Source of the DNA: Lepidodermella squamata
Lineage: Eukaryota; Gastrotricha
DNA: 64,000 nt
NCBI GenBank assembly: GCA_047495785.1
Contig: JBLDXI010000057.1
Span: 124,001-188,000 of the forward strand
Direction of reading: 5' to 3'
The notes below the pieces were generated by a model. The model made no database searches. It worked only from the letters and a program-made list of their open reading frames with translations, and was not told where the DNA came from. Shown piece after piece: positions 21,200 through 31,431 of the stretch; positions within the stretch are counted from its first letter, which is position 1; every line of letters begins with the position of its first letter. Both the position numbers and the translations under genes were made by a program.

Positions 21200-21913
21200 A
21201 CTCTTTACTCGTGCTATATCAGAAAAATATAACATATCGTTGAAAACGTAAAATTGAGCCTTATATACTTCATACTTCAGATTGAATGTCAGCAAAAACG
21301 TGTGCAGCATCTTAAACATGTAACAAATGCGCATTCAGGCACATTGATCCTGCTCTGTATTGATGGATGTGAAAATCGTCATCAAAGAATAGTTTGTACT
21401 ACATTAAGGTGTTGATATTCTTTCACCAACAGCATTGATCGATCGACAATCGATGTGTAGTGAAATCTGTGCCTGATTGAATTTACCTGCTTCAACTTAA
21501 TGGTGCTCATAAATAAACAACGAAATTCTAGAATCATTATTATTTATATGATGAAGGTTTGGACCGGGTAGGCATCCTTGTCTTCCATAATTCAAGTGGG
21601 CCGGTAGCAAATCTTTGTCATCATTTGAAAAAACGTCCGAAACAAGAATTTGTGACACGCCCTCATAAATATCGGTCTAAGTCGGTTACGTTTCCATGTT
21701 CACATGCTCTTAATGGCGCCACCTTAGAACGTTGATTGCGGTTGTATATAGACTTCTATGTCACTTAATAGCCTGGGGCATTAAATCCACATCGCGATAA
21801 GGTTGCTATTCTGGGAAACAAGACAGTTACTGATTACAGAAACGTACTTAGAATTGCGCATGGAACACCTAAATAGGTTTGCTAAAACGCCCATCGGAAA
21901 CGCCCATGTGGTC

Positions 21914-21921
21914 AATAAAAG
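21914..21921 (+). promoter_or_regulatory. TATA-like box AATAAAAG
   Basis: 44 nt before the ATG of gene M, the same position as in gene L, and surrounded by the same conserved sequence. Confidence 0.5.
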
Positions 21922-21957
21922 AGCCTCTGCGATTGGCAAAATTGCAAAGAAGTTAAA

Positions 21958-22584
21958 ATGCATCTAATTGACAGCTTGATTTTGTGTTTCGCGGCATTAG
22001 GCTTCGTCCAGCCACGGTACACCGGGCCACAGTACTATTACGCCAGTTGTACATTAAGTAGCGACTGTTTGCCCAGTGACCAGTGCGTTAGCAAGCTGTG
22101 CTACTCCTCAACCGGGGCATGGACCTATGGCCGATGCATCTACACGAGCGATTGCTTCTACAATGACAAATGCGTCGGTGGAATCTGCGCCACCAAGAAC
22201 CCGGCGAATAACGATGTTGGTGCCTATGTAATTGGGAAGTGTGACGGTAGCACTGGCACCTATTCGTGCCGTGCGGGCGACCAATGCGTGCAAGGCACGT
22301 GTTTCACGAAGAACTCGCCGAGCGACGGTTCTACCACTCAGAAACCGTGGTCGACAACAAGCAGTAGCTGGCCTGCTGCGTCAACATCTGGTGCTGGCGG
22401 TTCAACATCTGGCCCCCAAGGGTCAACAAACTGGGGCACGGCAAGTGTAGGCTTGTCAACTGACAAACCAGCTTCGACGAATCCAGGCTCAACTAATGTC
22501 CTGTTGACAACACGTCGCGATGGCTCGTCGAACTGGCCAGCTGCCACCACGCGAAAGACGAGGAGGTCTCAAAGAAAGCTTTAG
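21958..22584 (+). CDS. Secreted three-module Cys-rich protein with mucin-like tail (M)
   Basis: Intronless, 208 residues. Signal peptide MHLIDSLILCFAALGF is followed by YTGPQYYYASC and three Cys modules: CTLSSDC..., CIYTSDC..., and a stretched third with CDGSTGTYSC. Residues about 120-200 are Ser/Thr/Gly/Pro-rich and end in a basic KTRRSQRKL. The architecture (disulfide modules plus a likely O-glycosylated tail) is shared with gene N downstream. The promoter and 3' flank are shared with gene L. It is therefore the intermediate that links the mucin-like and Cys-module genes. Function unknown. Confidence 0.85.
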   Translation: MHLIDSLILCFAALGFVQPRYTGPQYYYASCTLSSDCLPSDQCVSKLCYSSTGAWTYGRCIYTSDCFYNDKCVGGICATKNPANNDVGAYVIGKCDGSTGTYSCRAGDQCVQGTCFTKNSPSDGSTTQKPWSTTSSSWPAASTSGAGGSTSGPQGSTNWGTASVGLSTDKPASTNPGSTNVLLTTRRDGSSNWPAATTRKTRRSQRKL

Positions 22585-22902
22585 AGGCATGACGACGAAT
22601 CAGACGAAGAATGAATTGCTTGCTTTATGATCTGCTTTTATTAATCTGCTACCCATTAAAATTAGCCTTGGCATTCTGATTATGGTGTCTTCTCATATTT
22701 TCCGGTGCATACCTTGAATTGCCGCCTTGCCACCCACTAATTGCTCTAATCTCGGGCGCTATCGCATGAGATACTTCATATCTGTTTTCACACGCCGGAA
22801 TTCATGTGTCTGGTTAGATAGGCACGACACCTACCACGCAACATTATTGGGGCATATTTAAGCTACGAAATACAGTGGAATTGTTGTACAATTGTTTGGA
22901 AA
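22585..22902. other. Intergenic between M and N
   Basis: Contains the M 3' flank conserved with L. A TATTTAAG box at about 22855-22862 is a possible core promoter for gene N, 41 nt before its ATG. Confidence 0.4.
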
Positions 22903-23412
22903 ATGTATTCTACTCTTGTTTTAGCCGCTATTCTCGCTGTCGCCAGCGCCGGGCCACAGTACTACTACGCTAGCTGTACGTTCAACAGCGACTGCTTGCC
23001 CGGTGACCAGTGCGTCAGTAAGCTGTGCTACTCCTCGACCGGCGCATGGACCTACGCCCGCTGCACCTTCTCGAGCGACTGCTTCACCTACGACAAGTGT
23101 GTTGGTGGCATCTGCGCCACCAAGTCACCGGCCGATGACGACAACGGCGCCTACCCAGTGTCCACATGCACATTCAACAGCGACTGTCGCTCTACCGAGA
23201 AATGCATCGACCGCGTCTGCTGGACTAAATCCCCACTATCGACATCGAGCAGGCCAGGCTCCACAACGACTGGCCGTTATACGACTACCACCACTGCTCG
23301 TCAAACCACAACTACTCCACGTCAGACAACGACTACCCCACGTCAGACGACTACAACCCCTCGCCAGACAACGACCACTGCTCGCCAGTCAACGACTACA
23401 TCCCGCCGCTGA
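22903..23412 (+). CDS. Secreted three-module Cys-rich protein with Thr-rich repeat tail (N)
   Basis: Intronless, 169 residues. Signal peptide of 16 residues (ends AVASA), then GPQYYYASC and three regular modules (CTFNSDC, CTFSSDC, CTFNSDC), each obeying C-x5-C-x5-C-x4-C. The first two modules are almost identical to those of M (for example VSKLCYSSTGAWTY). From residue 130 the protein is a RQTTTTP heptad repeat ending in SRR, another likely O-glycosylated stalk. It shows that the modules and the tail evolve separately: M and N share modules but have different tails. Confidence 0.85.
   Translation: MYSTLVLAAILAVASAGPQYYYASCTFNSDCLPGDQCVSKLCYSSTGAWTYARCTFSSDCFTYDKCVGGICATKSPADDDNGAYPVSTCTFNSDCRSTEKCIDRVCWTKSPLSTSSRPGSTTTGRYTTTTTARQTTTTPRQTTTTPRQTTTTPRQTTTTARQSTTTSRR
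23299..23409 (+). repeat. 21-bp in-frame repeat encoding RQTTTTP
   Basis: About five units with synonymous differences, at the end of gene N. Confidence 0.85.
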
Positions 23413-23680
23413 AAAATTGAACTGTGCTGTAATTGTTGATTCCATATTCCAAATGGTCACGTTATTTAGTAAATCTTGCAGATGATTTCAGCCGTTCATT
23501 TGAACCTATTAATCATAGCAATGGAATACCTTGTCAGTTCAATATAGCTTCAAACATGTACTGAATAAGTATACTTATTATACTTGGGAATATTTTCGCA
23601 GCAAACGTTACTTAACTAATTCCTGTTTTTAAATTGAGGTCATAGGTCATAGTCAACTTATCTTTATAATACAGCTAACT

Positions 23681-24154
23681 TAAACTTAAACTTAAACTTT
23701 ATTGACGTGCAATTATCATATGCACATAGTAAGGCATACTTATCATAGACACTCAAGTGTTAATCTAGTGGCTATTACTGGCCGAAGGTAGAGGATGTCG
23801 GGTTTGCTGCGCCGTATAGGGTGTGAACCAGAGGGTGTGATGTCGCAGATCAACGGGTATTGCTGTCCGTGTCGGCGTCCATCTTTTGCACCATAGAACT
23901 TTTGCACCGTGCGACACTGCAAGCTCCATTGGCACCATACCGACCTAGAGTGTCGTGAGGCTTCGCTCGGCTATTGCTGACCGAGGTGATTAGTTCCGAC
24001 GAGAAGGATCGGCGACCGATGGTATTGCTGCCACTCAGCCGGAGCAGTAGGGGTAAAGTGCTCTGCTCAGTTACATACGCGCCGTGACTCGGAGACGAAC
24101 CACTGACCTTCAGAGAAAGCACAGCGGACGCTTAACCACTAAGCCACGTTCTCC
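23681..24154 (-). mobile_element. tRNA-derived SINE, full length
   Basis: On the minus strand the element begins GGAGAACG, has a pol III box A (TGGCTTAGTGGTTAAG, 24146-24131), a box B (GGTTCGTCTCC, 24101-24091), an unrelated body of about 370 bp, and a tail of AATAAAGTTTAAG followed by more TTTAAG units. It is flanked by AGTTAG on both sides (24160-24155 and 23680-23675), a plausible 6-bp target-site duplication. Head, body and short-repeat tail are the standard SINE layout. The partner LINE that would recognise the TTTAAG tail is not in the window. No coding potential; an open frame across it is accidental. Confidence 0.8.
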
Positions 24155-25171
24155 CTAACTAACGTCCAGAGTCAGAGAAAAATTTGAAAGAACGATCGCG
24201 GAGAGCAGCTTTCGCAAATGTAAATTGCTACCTGTGGTCGCGGAAACGCGGAACGAAACAATTCAGATCAAAATTCATTCGTATCTTTGTGAGGAAAAAC
24301 ACCACCATCAAACCTGCCTAACGAAACCCTTAGGCTCTTCAAGCACGAATTTGGCTAAAATATTAAAGACGGTTGGAAATGGGGAATGGGGGCGAAAATC
24401 TGGAGTGTATCTAAGCGAAGGTCGCTGTTGGACCAAGTCGCCATACCTGGACCCGCTACATAATACAGTGCGTTTCAGAATTATGTGACCAGTACATCCT
24501 TGTTTGGCGAGATTTTTTTCTTGTGTGCTGCATATTCACCATGTTTACAAAGCCTTTATTGGTATCACGCTAATCAAGTCACAAATACGCCGTATTGCAT
24601 CTATAATCGCAGGAATTTGCTTGAAAAAATTCAGGAGTTAGGCTGTTTCCGGCTATGATTCCGTAAAATTCCGAGAGAGCGGGTAAAATTGAGCAATGTA
24701 GTAAACTTGTGTTGCCGATTTTTAGGGCGATCACGCAAACCCAATAAGCATTTGATTCCTAATCCTGTCTTCAACGCAGACTTCGGAGGAAATTCGGAGA
24801 AACTCACTTTTGGTTCCAACATTTATGCGATTATTTCGTAAAATTTCGAGAATTCTTTCGCATCGTGCAGCACTTCGAAACAGAATTCAATTTAGGCAAA
24901 TTTAATCATGGCTTATTAAGCGGCTCATTTTCATTCGTTTCTTAATGAGGGAGAAAGAAACGCAAATGAGCCCCTCACTAAAAAATGTTGAGAGACTGCA
25001 ATCATGCCAGTTTTATGGGGTAGTAATATGAGCAGCAGGCAGAAAAAAACTAGGTCACCATTTCTTATGACGACACGTCGACAAGCTATTTATAGCCAAT
25101 TAGTTTCAATCTTCCCTGTTACTACATTCAAACTTCTCTGTTACAACGTGCCAAGCTACCAAAAACTACTG

Positions 25172-25345
25172 ACCCGACTGAGCGACTCAAACGCTTTGTT
25201 AATTCATTTGTCATCTGTGAAACAGTCACTCTGAACCGAACAACGGCATACTTTTTAAAGTGATTGCCGGATTTCGGAGATACATACATGCCTTGTGACG
25301 AAGCGATGTGCAAGCAAGAAATTCGTCTCGCCACCTGCTCAACCA
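25172..25345. pseudogene. Rearranged fossil copy of gene O
   Basis: Three pieces match gene O. 25172-25191 matches its N-terminal codons in direct orientation (19 of 20 bases). 25205-25235 is an exact 31-bp reverse complement of module 1 (25676-25706). About 25245-25345 matches module 3 and the following linker in direct orientation with several changes. Stops and the internal inversion rule out a working gene. It lies 230 bp upstream of gene O. Confidence 0.8.
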
Positions 25346-25578
25346 GCGAAAAAATCATTAATGCTGTTAATGCTGATGCGTTCGCATTAATTAGTAAATC
25401 AGGCAGTTAATCCCTGGCGTTTGTTTGCACCAATAATAATTTGGATAGCTGGAATACCTCATCAGTACATTTTTGTTTCGGATTATTGGAAACGAGGTAT
25501 TTGTTTACGGGGTGTATTAATTAGGCGAAATTTCGAGATATTACCACATCATTTTGAGCATTTTAACAAGCATTAGCC

Positions 25579-26229
25579 ATGTTTAGCCGCGGGATATTCG
25601 CAGTTATCGTTGTTCAAATAGCAGCGAGCTATACCCGACTTAGCGACTCAAAATACACCTATGGCCGGTGTACGTTTCAGAGTGACTGTTTCACAGATGA
25701 CAAATGCATGAGCAACACGTGTTACAGCAAACAGCCTGTCACTAACTACGGCAAATGCACGTTGAATAGCGATTGCTTTTCTGGAGATAAGTGTCTCGTC
25801 AGCCTTTGTTACAGCAGAAGTCGAAAAGTAAAACCACAGCACGACAACAACTTCATGATCGCTAACCAACCTGCTACTGGTGCTACTTATGGGATGTGCA
25901 CTTTTCAGGGTGATTGCCTTTTCGGTGATACATGCCTGATGTCGAAGCGATGTGCCAGCAAGAAATTCGTCCCGCCACCGTACGGCAAATGCACATTCAA
26001 CAGCGACTGCTTAACCAGTGACAAATGCATCGCAGGTACATGCTACGGACGGAATACGGTTGTTCCTGCGGCGAACAAGCGTGCTAACTCATATTCGGCC
26101 ACCCAGTTCTCTGGAAGCAAGGACTTTTCGAAATGTACATTTCAAAGTGACTGCGTCAGCGGCGACAAGTGTATAGCAGGCAGTTGTTACAGCAAGAGAG
26201 TGACTCGTTTTTCAGTCAATCAGCCATAA
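25579..26229 (+). CDS. Secreted five-module Cys-rich protein (O)
   Basis: Intronless, 216 residues. Signal peptide (about residues 1-17), then five Cys modules. Modules 1 and 2 (CTFQSDC, CTLNSDC) are separated from modules 3-5 by a linker containing FMIANQPATGATYGMC. Module 3 has one extra residue before its last Cys (SKRC). Modules 4 and 5 are separated by a 25-residue Ser/Ala/Asn-rich linker. There is no mucin-like tail. Module consensus is YGKCTFNSDCxxxDKCxxGTCY. Most similar to gene P, which corresponds to its modules 3-5. Function unknown. Confidence 0.87.
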   Translation: MFSRGIFAVIVVQIAASYTRLSDSKYTYGRCTFQSDCFTDDKCMSNTCYSKQPVTNYGKCTLNSDCFSGDKCLVSLCYSRSRKVKPQHDNNFMIANQPATGATYGMCTFQGDCLFGDTCLMSKRCASKKFVPPPYGKCTFNSDCLTSDKCIAGTCYGRNTVVPAANKRANSYSATQFSGSKDFSKCTFQSDCVSGDKCIAGSCYSKRVTRFSVNQP

Positions 26230-26735
26230 AGCAATTACGCCTAACACTAAATTACTCCCTCGATAAAAACACCCTGCCTAAAGGCACTTTCTAATATGTA
26301 GGGCTGTTTACGATCGAAAAGGATAAGCTCCCCTGATGGTGCCAATTGTACGCTTTTTTCGTAATAAATGTACGATGACCTTGATAAAACCACCCCTTGT
26401 TCAAAGAACGGGTCTGGACCCCGTGCCTGTATCGAGGGAGTACTGTACCCCGATAATTTAATTGAAGTTAAACCCCGTTCTCGCTTGTCTATAATGCCCT
26501 AATTTGGCTGTAAAGTTCAGAGCCGGAAACGCTATTCACCCAATCAAAACTGCTGATGAATCACTTTGACAAACATAAATAGTATGCTGTTGTGCCCATG
26601 CGAGGCTATTCTATTGCAAATAACGTTACGCACGACTTGAGGAAATTGAGCACAGCAGCCGTGCAGATTTTTAGCAGAAATCCTCGATCTGGATTAGCTA
26701 TTATATCTACATAAGCAATTTGACAATCGTCAGCT
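26230..26735. other. Intergenic between O and P
   Basis: A-T rich. A TTATAT at about 26700 is 36 nt from the ATG of P and may be its TATA box. Nothing else was recognised. Confidence 0.4.
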
Positions 26736-27164
26736 ATGTTTAGTTCGGTAGTAATATATGCATTTTTAGCTGCTCAAGTCGGATCATGCTACGCGAGTAA
26801 TAACAACGAATACATTGGCATGATCGCCAACCAACCTGCCAATGGTGCTACTTACGGGATGTGCACCTTTCAAAGTGATTGTCTTTCCGGAGATAGATGC
26901 ACGATGTCGAGTCGCTGTGTCAGTCAGAAATTCGTTTCGCCACCTTACGGAAAATGCACGTTCAACAGTGACTGTTTCACGGCCGACAAATGTATCGCAG
27001 GGACCTGTTACGGGCGGAATTTAGTCGTCGCTGGGGCAAACAAACGAGCCAACTCATTCTCAACGGGCAACGACCTTTCGAAATGTACATTTCAAAGTGA
27101 CTGCTTTAGTGGCGACAAGTGCATAGCAGGTAATTGTTACACTATGAGAATGCTCGCCAAATAA
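26736..27164 (+). CDS. Secreted three-module Cys-rich protein (P)
   Basis: Intronless, 142 residues. Signal peptide MFSSVVIYAFLAAQVGSCYA, then YIGMIANQPANGATYGMC, nearly the same as the linker before module 3 of gene O. Its three modules align with modules 3-5 of O, including the extra residue in SSRC and the long linker before the last module. So P is a duplicate of O from which two modules were lost, or O gained them. No tail. Function unknown. Confidence 0.86.
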   Translation: MFSSVVIYAFLAAQVGSCYASNNNEYIGMIANQPANGATYGMCTFQSDCLSGDRCTMSSRCVSQKFVSPPYGKCTFNSDCFTADKCIAGTCYGRNLVVAGANKRANSFSTGNDLSKCTFQSDCFSGDKCIAGNCYTMRMLAK

Positions 27165-27504
27165 AACTATGAAACCAAGTCATTGCCTGAGGTTGTAGCC
27201 ACATTGTGTAACAACTTGACTTTCTGACGTTTCTGACGTTCGAGTTCATTTTCCTCTCATAATAGCTGACCTATGAAAACGGTATTAATCGGATTTAACG
27301 TTAATAAAAGCTCGGTTTCTTATTTCACTGAAACTCTGACTGTAAGCGTTCTGTCACATGCACCATTAGTAGCTTATTTTTCTATGAAATCACTTTGAAA
27401 TCTGAAACAAGCCTCTCGTGTTTATCGGAAGTGTGTCGCGCCTACGTCCCATAGATGTTAATCTGTGCAATTTTTCTGAGAGTTGGAATATATTGAAAGA
27501 AATT
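27165..27504. other. Intergenic, no gene recognised
   Basis: Includes AATAAAAG near 27303, likely the polyadenylation signal of gene P. Frames extending upstream of 27505 rely on a GTG start and were not used. Confidence 0.4.
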
Positions 27505-30283
27505 ATGGAGCTACTTATAATGACATTCGCTAGCGTTTTGCCGTTAGCCTCCAGCCTGGTACCGATGAATACACCAAGGCCGCGTTACGCAATGTCAACC
27601 GTATTTTCAAACTACTTGAAACTTTCCAACTCATCTCTCGACATCGAACTGCCGAAATATGTCGATATAGTAGGTGAGGGTCGAAGGTATATTGTCAAAG
27701 TAGTCACAAGCGTAATTTACAATTCGCCCGACTACCCGATCGGGCCGGTTTCTACGACGACAGTGAGTTTCGCCCTAGACCGCCTCCGAACTTTACCAAA
27801 TTGGTTGCCGAACTATGAACTTGTGTTCGAAATCATTGATGACCAGGTAAAGCCGTCTCTTTTTTAATAATGAAGTTAAAATCCGGCTACAGTGCACAGA
27901 TGACGTTACGGTCAAAGTCATTACTGAAATACTAAGAGAAAATGGAGACGTGGAAGACAGATTACCTCTTATGGCCCTAACGGAATGCTCCGCCCAGCCG
28001 CAATCCATATCTGCTTTAATGGCTAAACCTAACAATATGATTGCTGTAAGTTGCTTAGTTATGTCTCTTCGACGAGATTCAATTAATAAAATTGCGAAGA
28101 TATCTGCCTATGCGAGCGATACCAAGCTATTCTTCGAGCGGGGAAAATTCTCAAATTACATACCTTTAGGGGAGCGAGGTGACTACTACTGCTTGGCCAT
28201 GGCAGATTTCATTGCTAAAATGGGTTGGAAACGTGTTGCTTTGATTTCGGATACGCACCTGTATGATAACATGGTAATAACTCATTTTGAAGGCAATCAC
28301 TTTATTCGATATTTTTTGCAGCTGGACGCTAGTTTTCTCGATGCGCTAGATCGTCGAAACATGTCGTTAGTATATTACGGCAAGGTTCCTCTGGGATCGG
28401 AAAATGAAGAAGAATTGGATACAACATTCAAAGAGCTGGCTAGATCTCAACCCAGAATTATTGTACTCCACGTTTATGGTATTCAGGTGACGATGCCCTG
28501 CTTCCTACATCGCTACGGTCTTCACGGGCCAAGTTACGTCATCCTCACATTTTCGTTTCTCCTCTCATTTGATGAAAACTCCCCCGTCCCTCCTTTTCTT
28601 TCACACTGGTGCAGCCAAGGCATGTTCGCCGATGTTTTCAGCAGTTTCATATTTGCTGCCGATGCGCCCCTTAGCGAAATCTACGGCGAAAACAAAACAG
28701 ATTCAAGCGGGGTTACATTAGCAGACTTTTACAACCATTTGACCTCGACGGTTGATAGCCCAGAGAAAGCAGTCGGCTGGGACTACTGGGGTCCGGCATA
28801 CTACGACCGCCACATGGCAATAGGGCTAATATTGAACGAAACAGAAAATATTCTGCGAAGCAGTAAGCTTTTCTACTCCACGTCTTATTATTCTAATATC
28901 GTTTATTCTACCAAGGAAACTCTAGCCTTTCGGATTGGACAACGTCCAAACTAAAACTAAGCATGGTAAACAGCTCTGAAATCTTAAAAGTAATTGAGAA
29001 AGCGGCAGGTGCTTTTTCGTTTACTGGCTTTAAAGGCGAATATTCATACGACGTTGCAACCAAATGGTCCTCGGGTTGTATGCCGATTATTTTTCGGCAA
29101 GGCGTTATCGATATCGTGAATGGCTCGACGAAATCGCGAACTCAGATGGTTGGATACTACAAATCCAACGAAAAACCTAACGGACCGATGATTATTCTAA
29201 GGGATCGATTCGCGTGGAAGACTTTCAATAAGCAACCTCCAAAAGATGCCTTGGTTGTAGAGAGGGTAATTGTTCCTCAGATTTCGGAAGGGGCTAATGT
29301 CGCAATGAAAGGTTTTTTGTGATGATCAGAAGTTATTTCCATCTTTCTCTTCTTTTTATTCAGCTTTGGCAAGCGTCATAACGATCTACATGCTGCTATT
29401 GGTATTGGCGTACAAATTTGGCCGTCTTAGGCCACTCAAAACCAGCGATTTGATTAGCATGTTTGGAAATATTGCTATTTTGTGCTATGTCTTCGCGGTT
29501 TCTCCTGGTCTCTCGAGCGATCTCCAAATCAGCTGTACTGCATCGATAATTTTCATATTGTCCGGTTCTGTCATCCTTTTCTATGGTTTACTGCTGAGAT
29601 TGAGACCTGACGAACACCTCAGACCATTTCAAATTTGGGAGGGAATGCTGCTAACATCAATTCCTTTATTCGTCGCAAGTTTGACTTTGAGCCCTGTGAA
29701 ATCAGCACCATTCTACTATCCTATCAAACAGTCGACTACTGACATGAGCTTGGCTTTTCAGATGGTCCGGTTCGATTGCCAAATCGCTCAATCAATAGGC
29801 GCTTCAAAGACCGCCCTGGGGCTCATGATTGCGGCTATAATTTTGTTCATAGTTTTGCTCGGGCGGACTTTGTTGCTAGCTTTCCTCAACCAATCGCGTT
29901 ATAAGATGTTGACCGCTAAACAGTATCAGTCACTACCGATAAGTCGCGGGGAGTTGCGGCGTCTCAAAGCTCTGACAAAATACTCGTTATTTATTTACTT
30001 CGTTTTTACGATTTTCATCGCCGCCTTGTTGATTGGCACCTTATTTGGAACTGACGGGCGGGCTGTTATAGAACTGACTTCATCTGTTGCGATAATTGTC
30101 ATGATAGCGCACCTGACTGTCGTTACTTCGGATCGTCTTTCGAATAGTGCAGTTCCGGCTGTATCTCGACCGGATACAGGGGTGGCAAATGTGCGAGTTG
30201 GCAGTGGCGGTGTGCGCCAAAATAGCTTCGACGTCTCCAACGCGAAGTTGTCATCTTTTCGGGGCCGTTCACGCCTACACTGA
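27505..30283 (+). CDS. Class C GPCR, GABA-B-receptor-like
   Basis: Five exons: 27505-27846, 27893-28273, 28322-28862, 28916-29311 and 29364-30283; phases 0, 0, 1, 1; 859 residues. A signal peptide leads into a periplasmic-binding-protein-like ligand domain (about residues 40-430; CTDDVTVKVI, MGWKRVALISD and WDYWGPAYYD match ANF-receptor landmarks). Seven hydrophobic helices then occupy about residues 555-805, followed by a 55-residue Ser/Arg-rich tail. There is no Cys-rich linker domain between ligand domain and helices, which separates GABA-B-type from glutamate-type class C receptors. The sequence is divergent and the ligand cannot be predicted. Exon 3/4 junction was set by continuity of the frame and is a little less certain. 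Confidence 0.85.
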
Positions 30284-31431
30284 ACGCTACTGCTTCCGAG
30301 GCGATATAATGGGTTCTAATTATAAAAAATGTCAGTGCAATAATAGCTCTAATAGAATTTGAGTCATTGTCTGAAAGACTAATGCTAAGATAACGCACCT
30401 GTGAAACGTAAAAATCATGTTTCCCCACTGTACAAAACGTGTTGATGACAAGTGAGCAATCTGGTGTGTGTTATAATAGAATGTAGATTATCAGATTACC
30501 TATCCTATAGAGCAAATAAATGTGCCACATGTGTAAAATCGAACGCAAATTCTAGTTCTATTTTCCGAGTAACTTTTTCTGAATATCTGAAAGCGAATGC
30601 AAACTTGCCTGTTGCAGAATCAAAGCTGGAGCGGAACCAAATGTCATTTTCAATTTTTGAATTATTTTTATAGATAATGGCAGTGCCGCGTTCTGGAAGT
30701 TAGGACCAGGCCTTGTAAAGAATATCGCAAAGATTTTGAGCGTTTCAACAGTTTATTTTGTGTTTTCAAATTAATCGTGAAATTCCAGAATATTCAGTAA
30801 ACGAAGAAGCCAATTTTATTTTGATCGAGCATTTCCTTTAGCTTTGATTAAACCAGGGTGCATTCAACTGCGAGAATCAACGGCAACATTTCTAATTGAA
30901 ATTGGCAGACTTCAAGGAAGCATCAGGTGGGTTTTCAGGTTGATGGTTCCAACAATTTTCGTGAATAATTCAACAACACCTGGCACTCAGTAAATATGTT
31001 GGAATCATCGAATTGTTATGCATCGTCCCCGTTATCTCCAATATAACCATGTTACGCCTCTTCAGATAAAATTCGGCACGAATGAGGCTATCGCTGAGAA
31101 CTTGTTTGATAACATGCTTTTATCATGCTATTATTTACAGTAGTTGCGGTAATTTGTTTTGTTAGCGTGCATGAAATGTCAGGTGTGCGGGGTCAAATCG
31201 CCTAATTTTATTTAAACGCCTAAAATCACAACGTGCGTGATAAAAAGTAATCGCCCAACTATTCCCATCATGTATTGCATGATAAATGCAACGAGATGTA
31301 GCAAAAACGACATTCACGCTTCGTTTTATGAATATATTAACACCTATTCGCGAATAAATGGGGCGGCACTGAGTAATACAGACCGGAATGACAGCACGAC
31401 TCATCATCAGCTCATTCCTGCGAATTCTCAG
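30284..31431. other. Intergenic upstream of the P450 gene
   Basis: AT-rich, no gene recognised. The reading frame of the P450 stays open from 31237, but the added residues are polar and unlike a P450 N terminus, so they were left out. Confidence 0.5.

Larger units (their letters stand above)
19917..21957. other. Long intergenic region with simple repeats and duplicated promoter
   Basis: Contains the 3' flank of L, which matches the 3' flank of M; a GGCCCG-rich patch (about 20690-20780); a TATCTG repeat (21154-21199); and at 21709-21957 the copy of the promoter block described for L. No additional gene was supported. Confidence 0.5.
23413..25578. other. Intergenic region with a SINE and fossil module fragments
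   Basis: Contains a tRNA-derived SINE (23681-24154) and a rearranged fossil of gene O (25172-25345). A short open frame near 24413-24450 encodes GRCWTKSP,  resembling the end of gene N's third module; this last match is weak. The rest is unremarkable. Confidence 0.6.

Noticed and set aside
23850-24122. 90-codon minus-strand open frame
   Set aside because: It lies wholly inside the tRNA-derived SINE and has no protein-like features.
24225-24488. Possible further Cys-module relic encoding GRCWTKSP
   Set aside because: Only about eight residues resemble the end of gene N's third module; too short to call a pseudogene.
31237-31431. 65-residue N-terminal extension of the P450
   Set aside because: Polar and unlike any P450 leader; the ATG at 31432 opens a normal membrane anchor.
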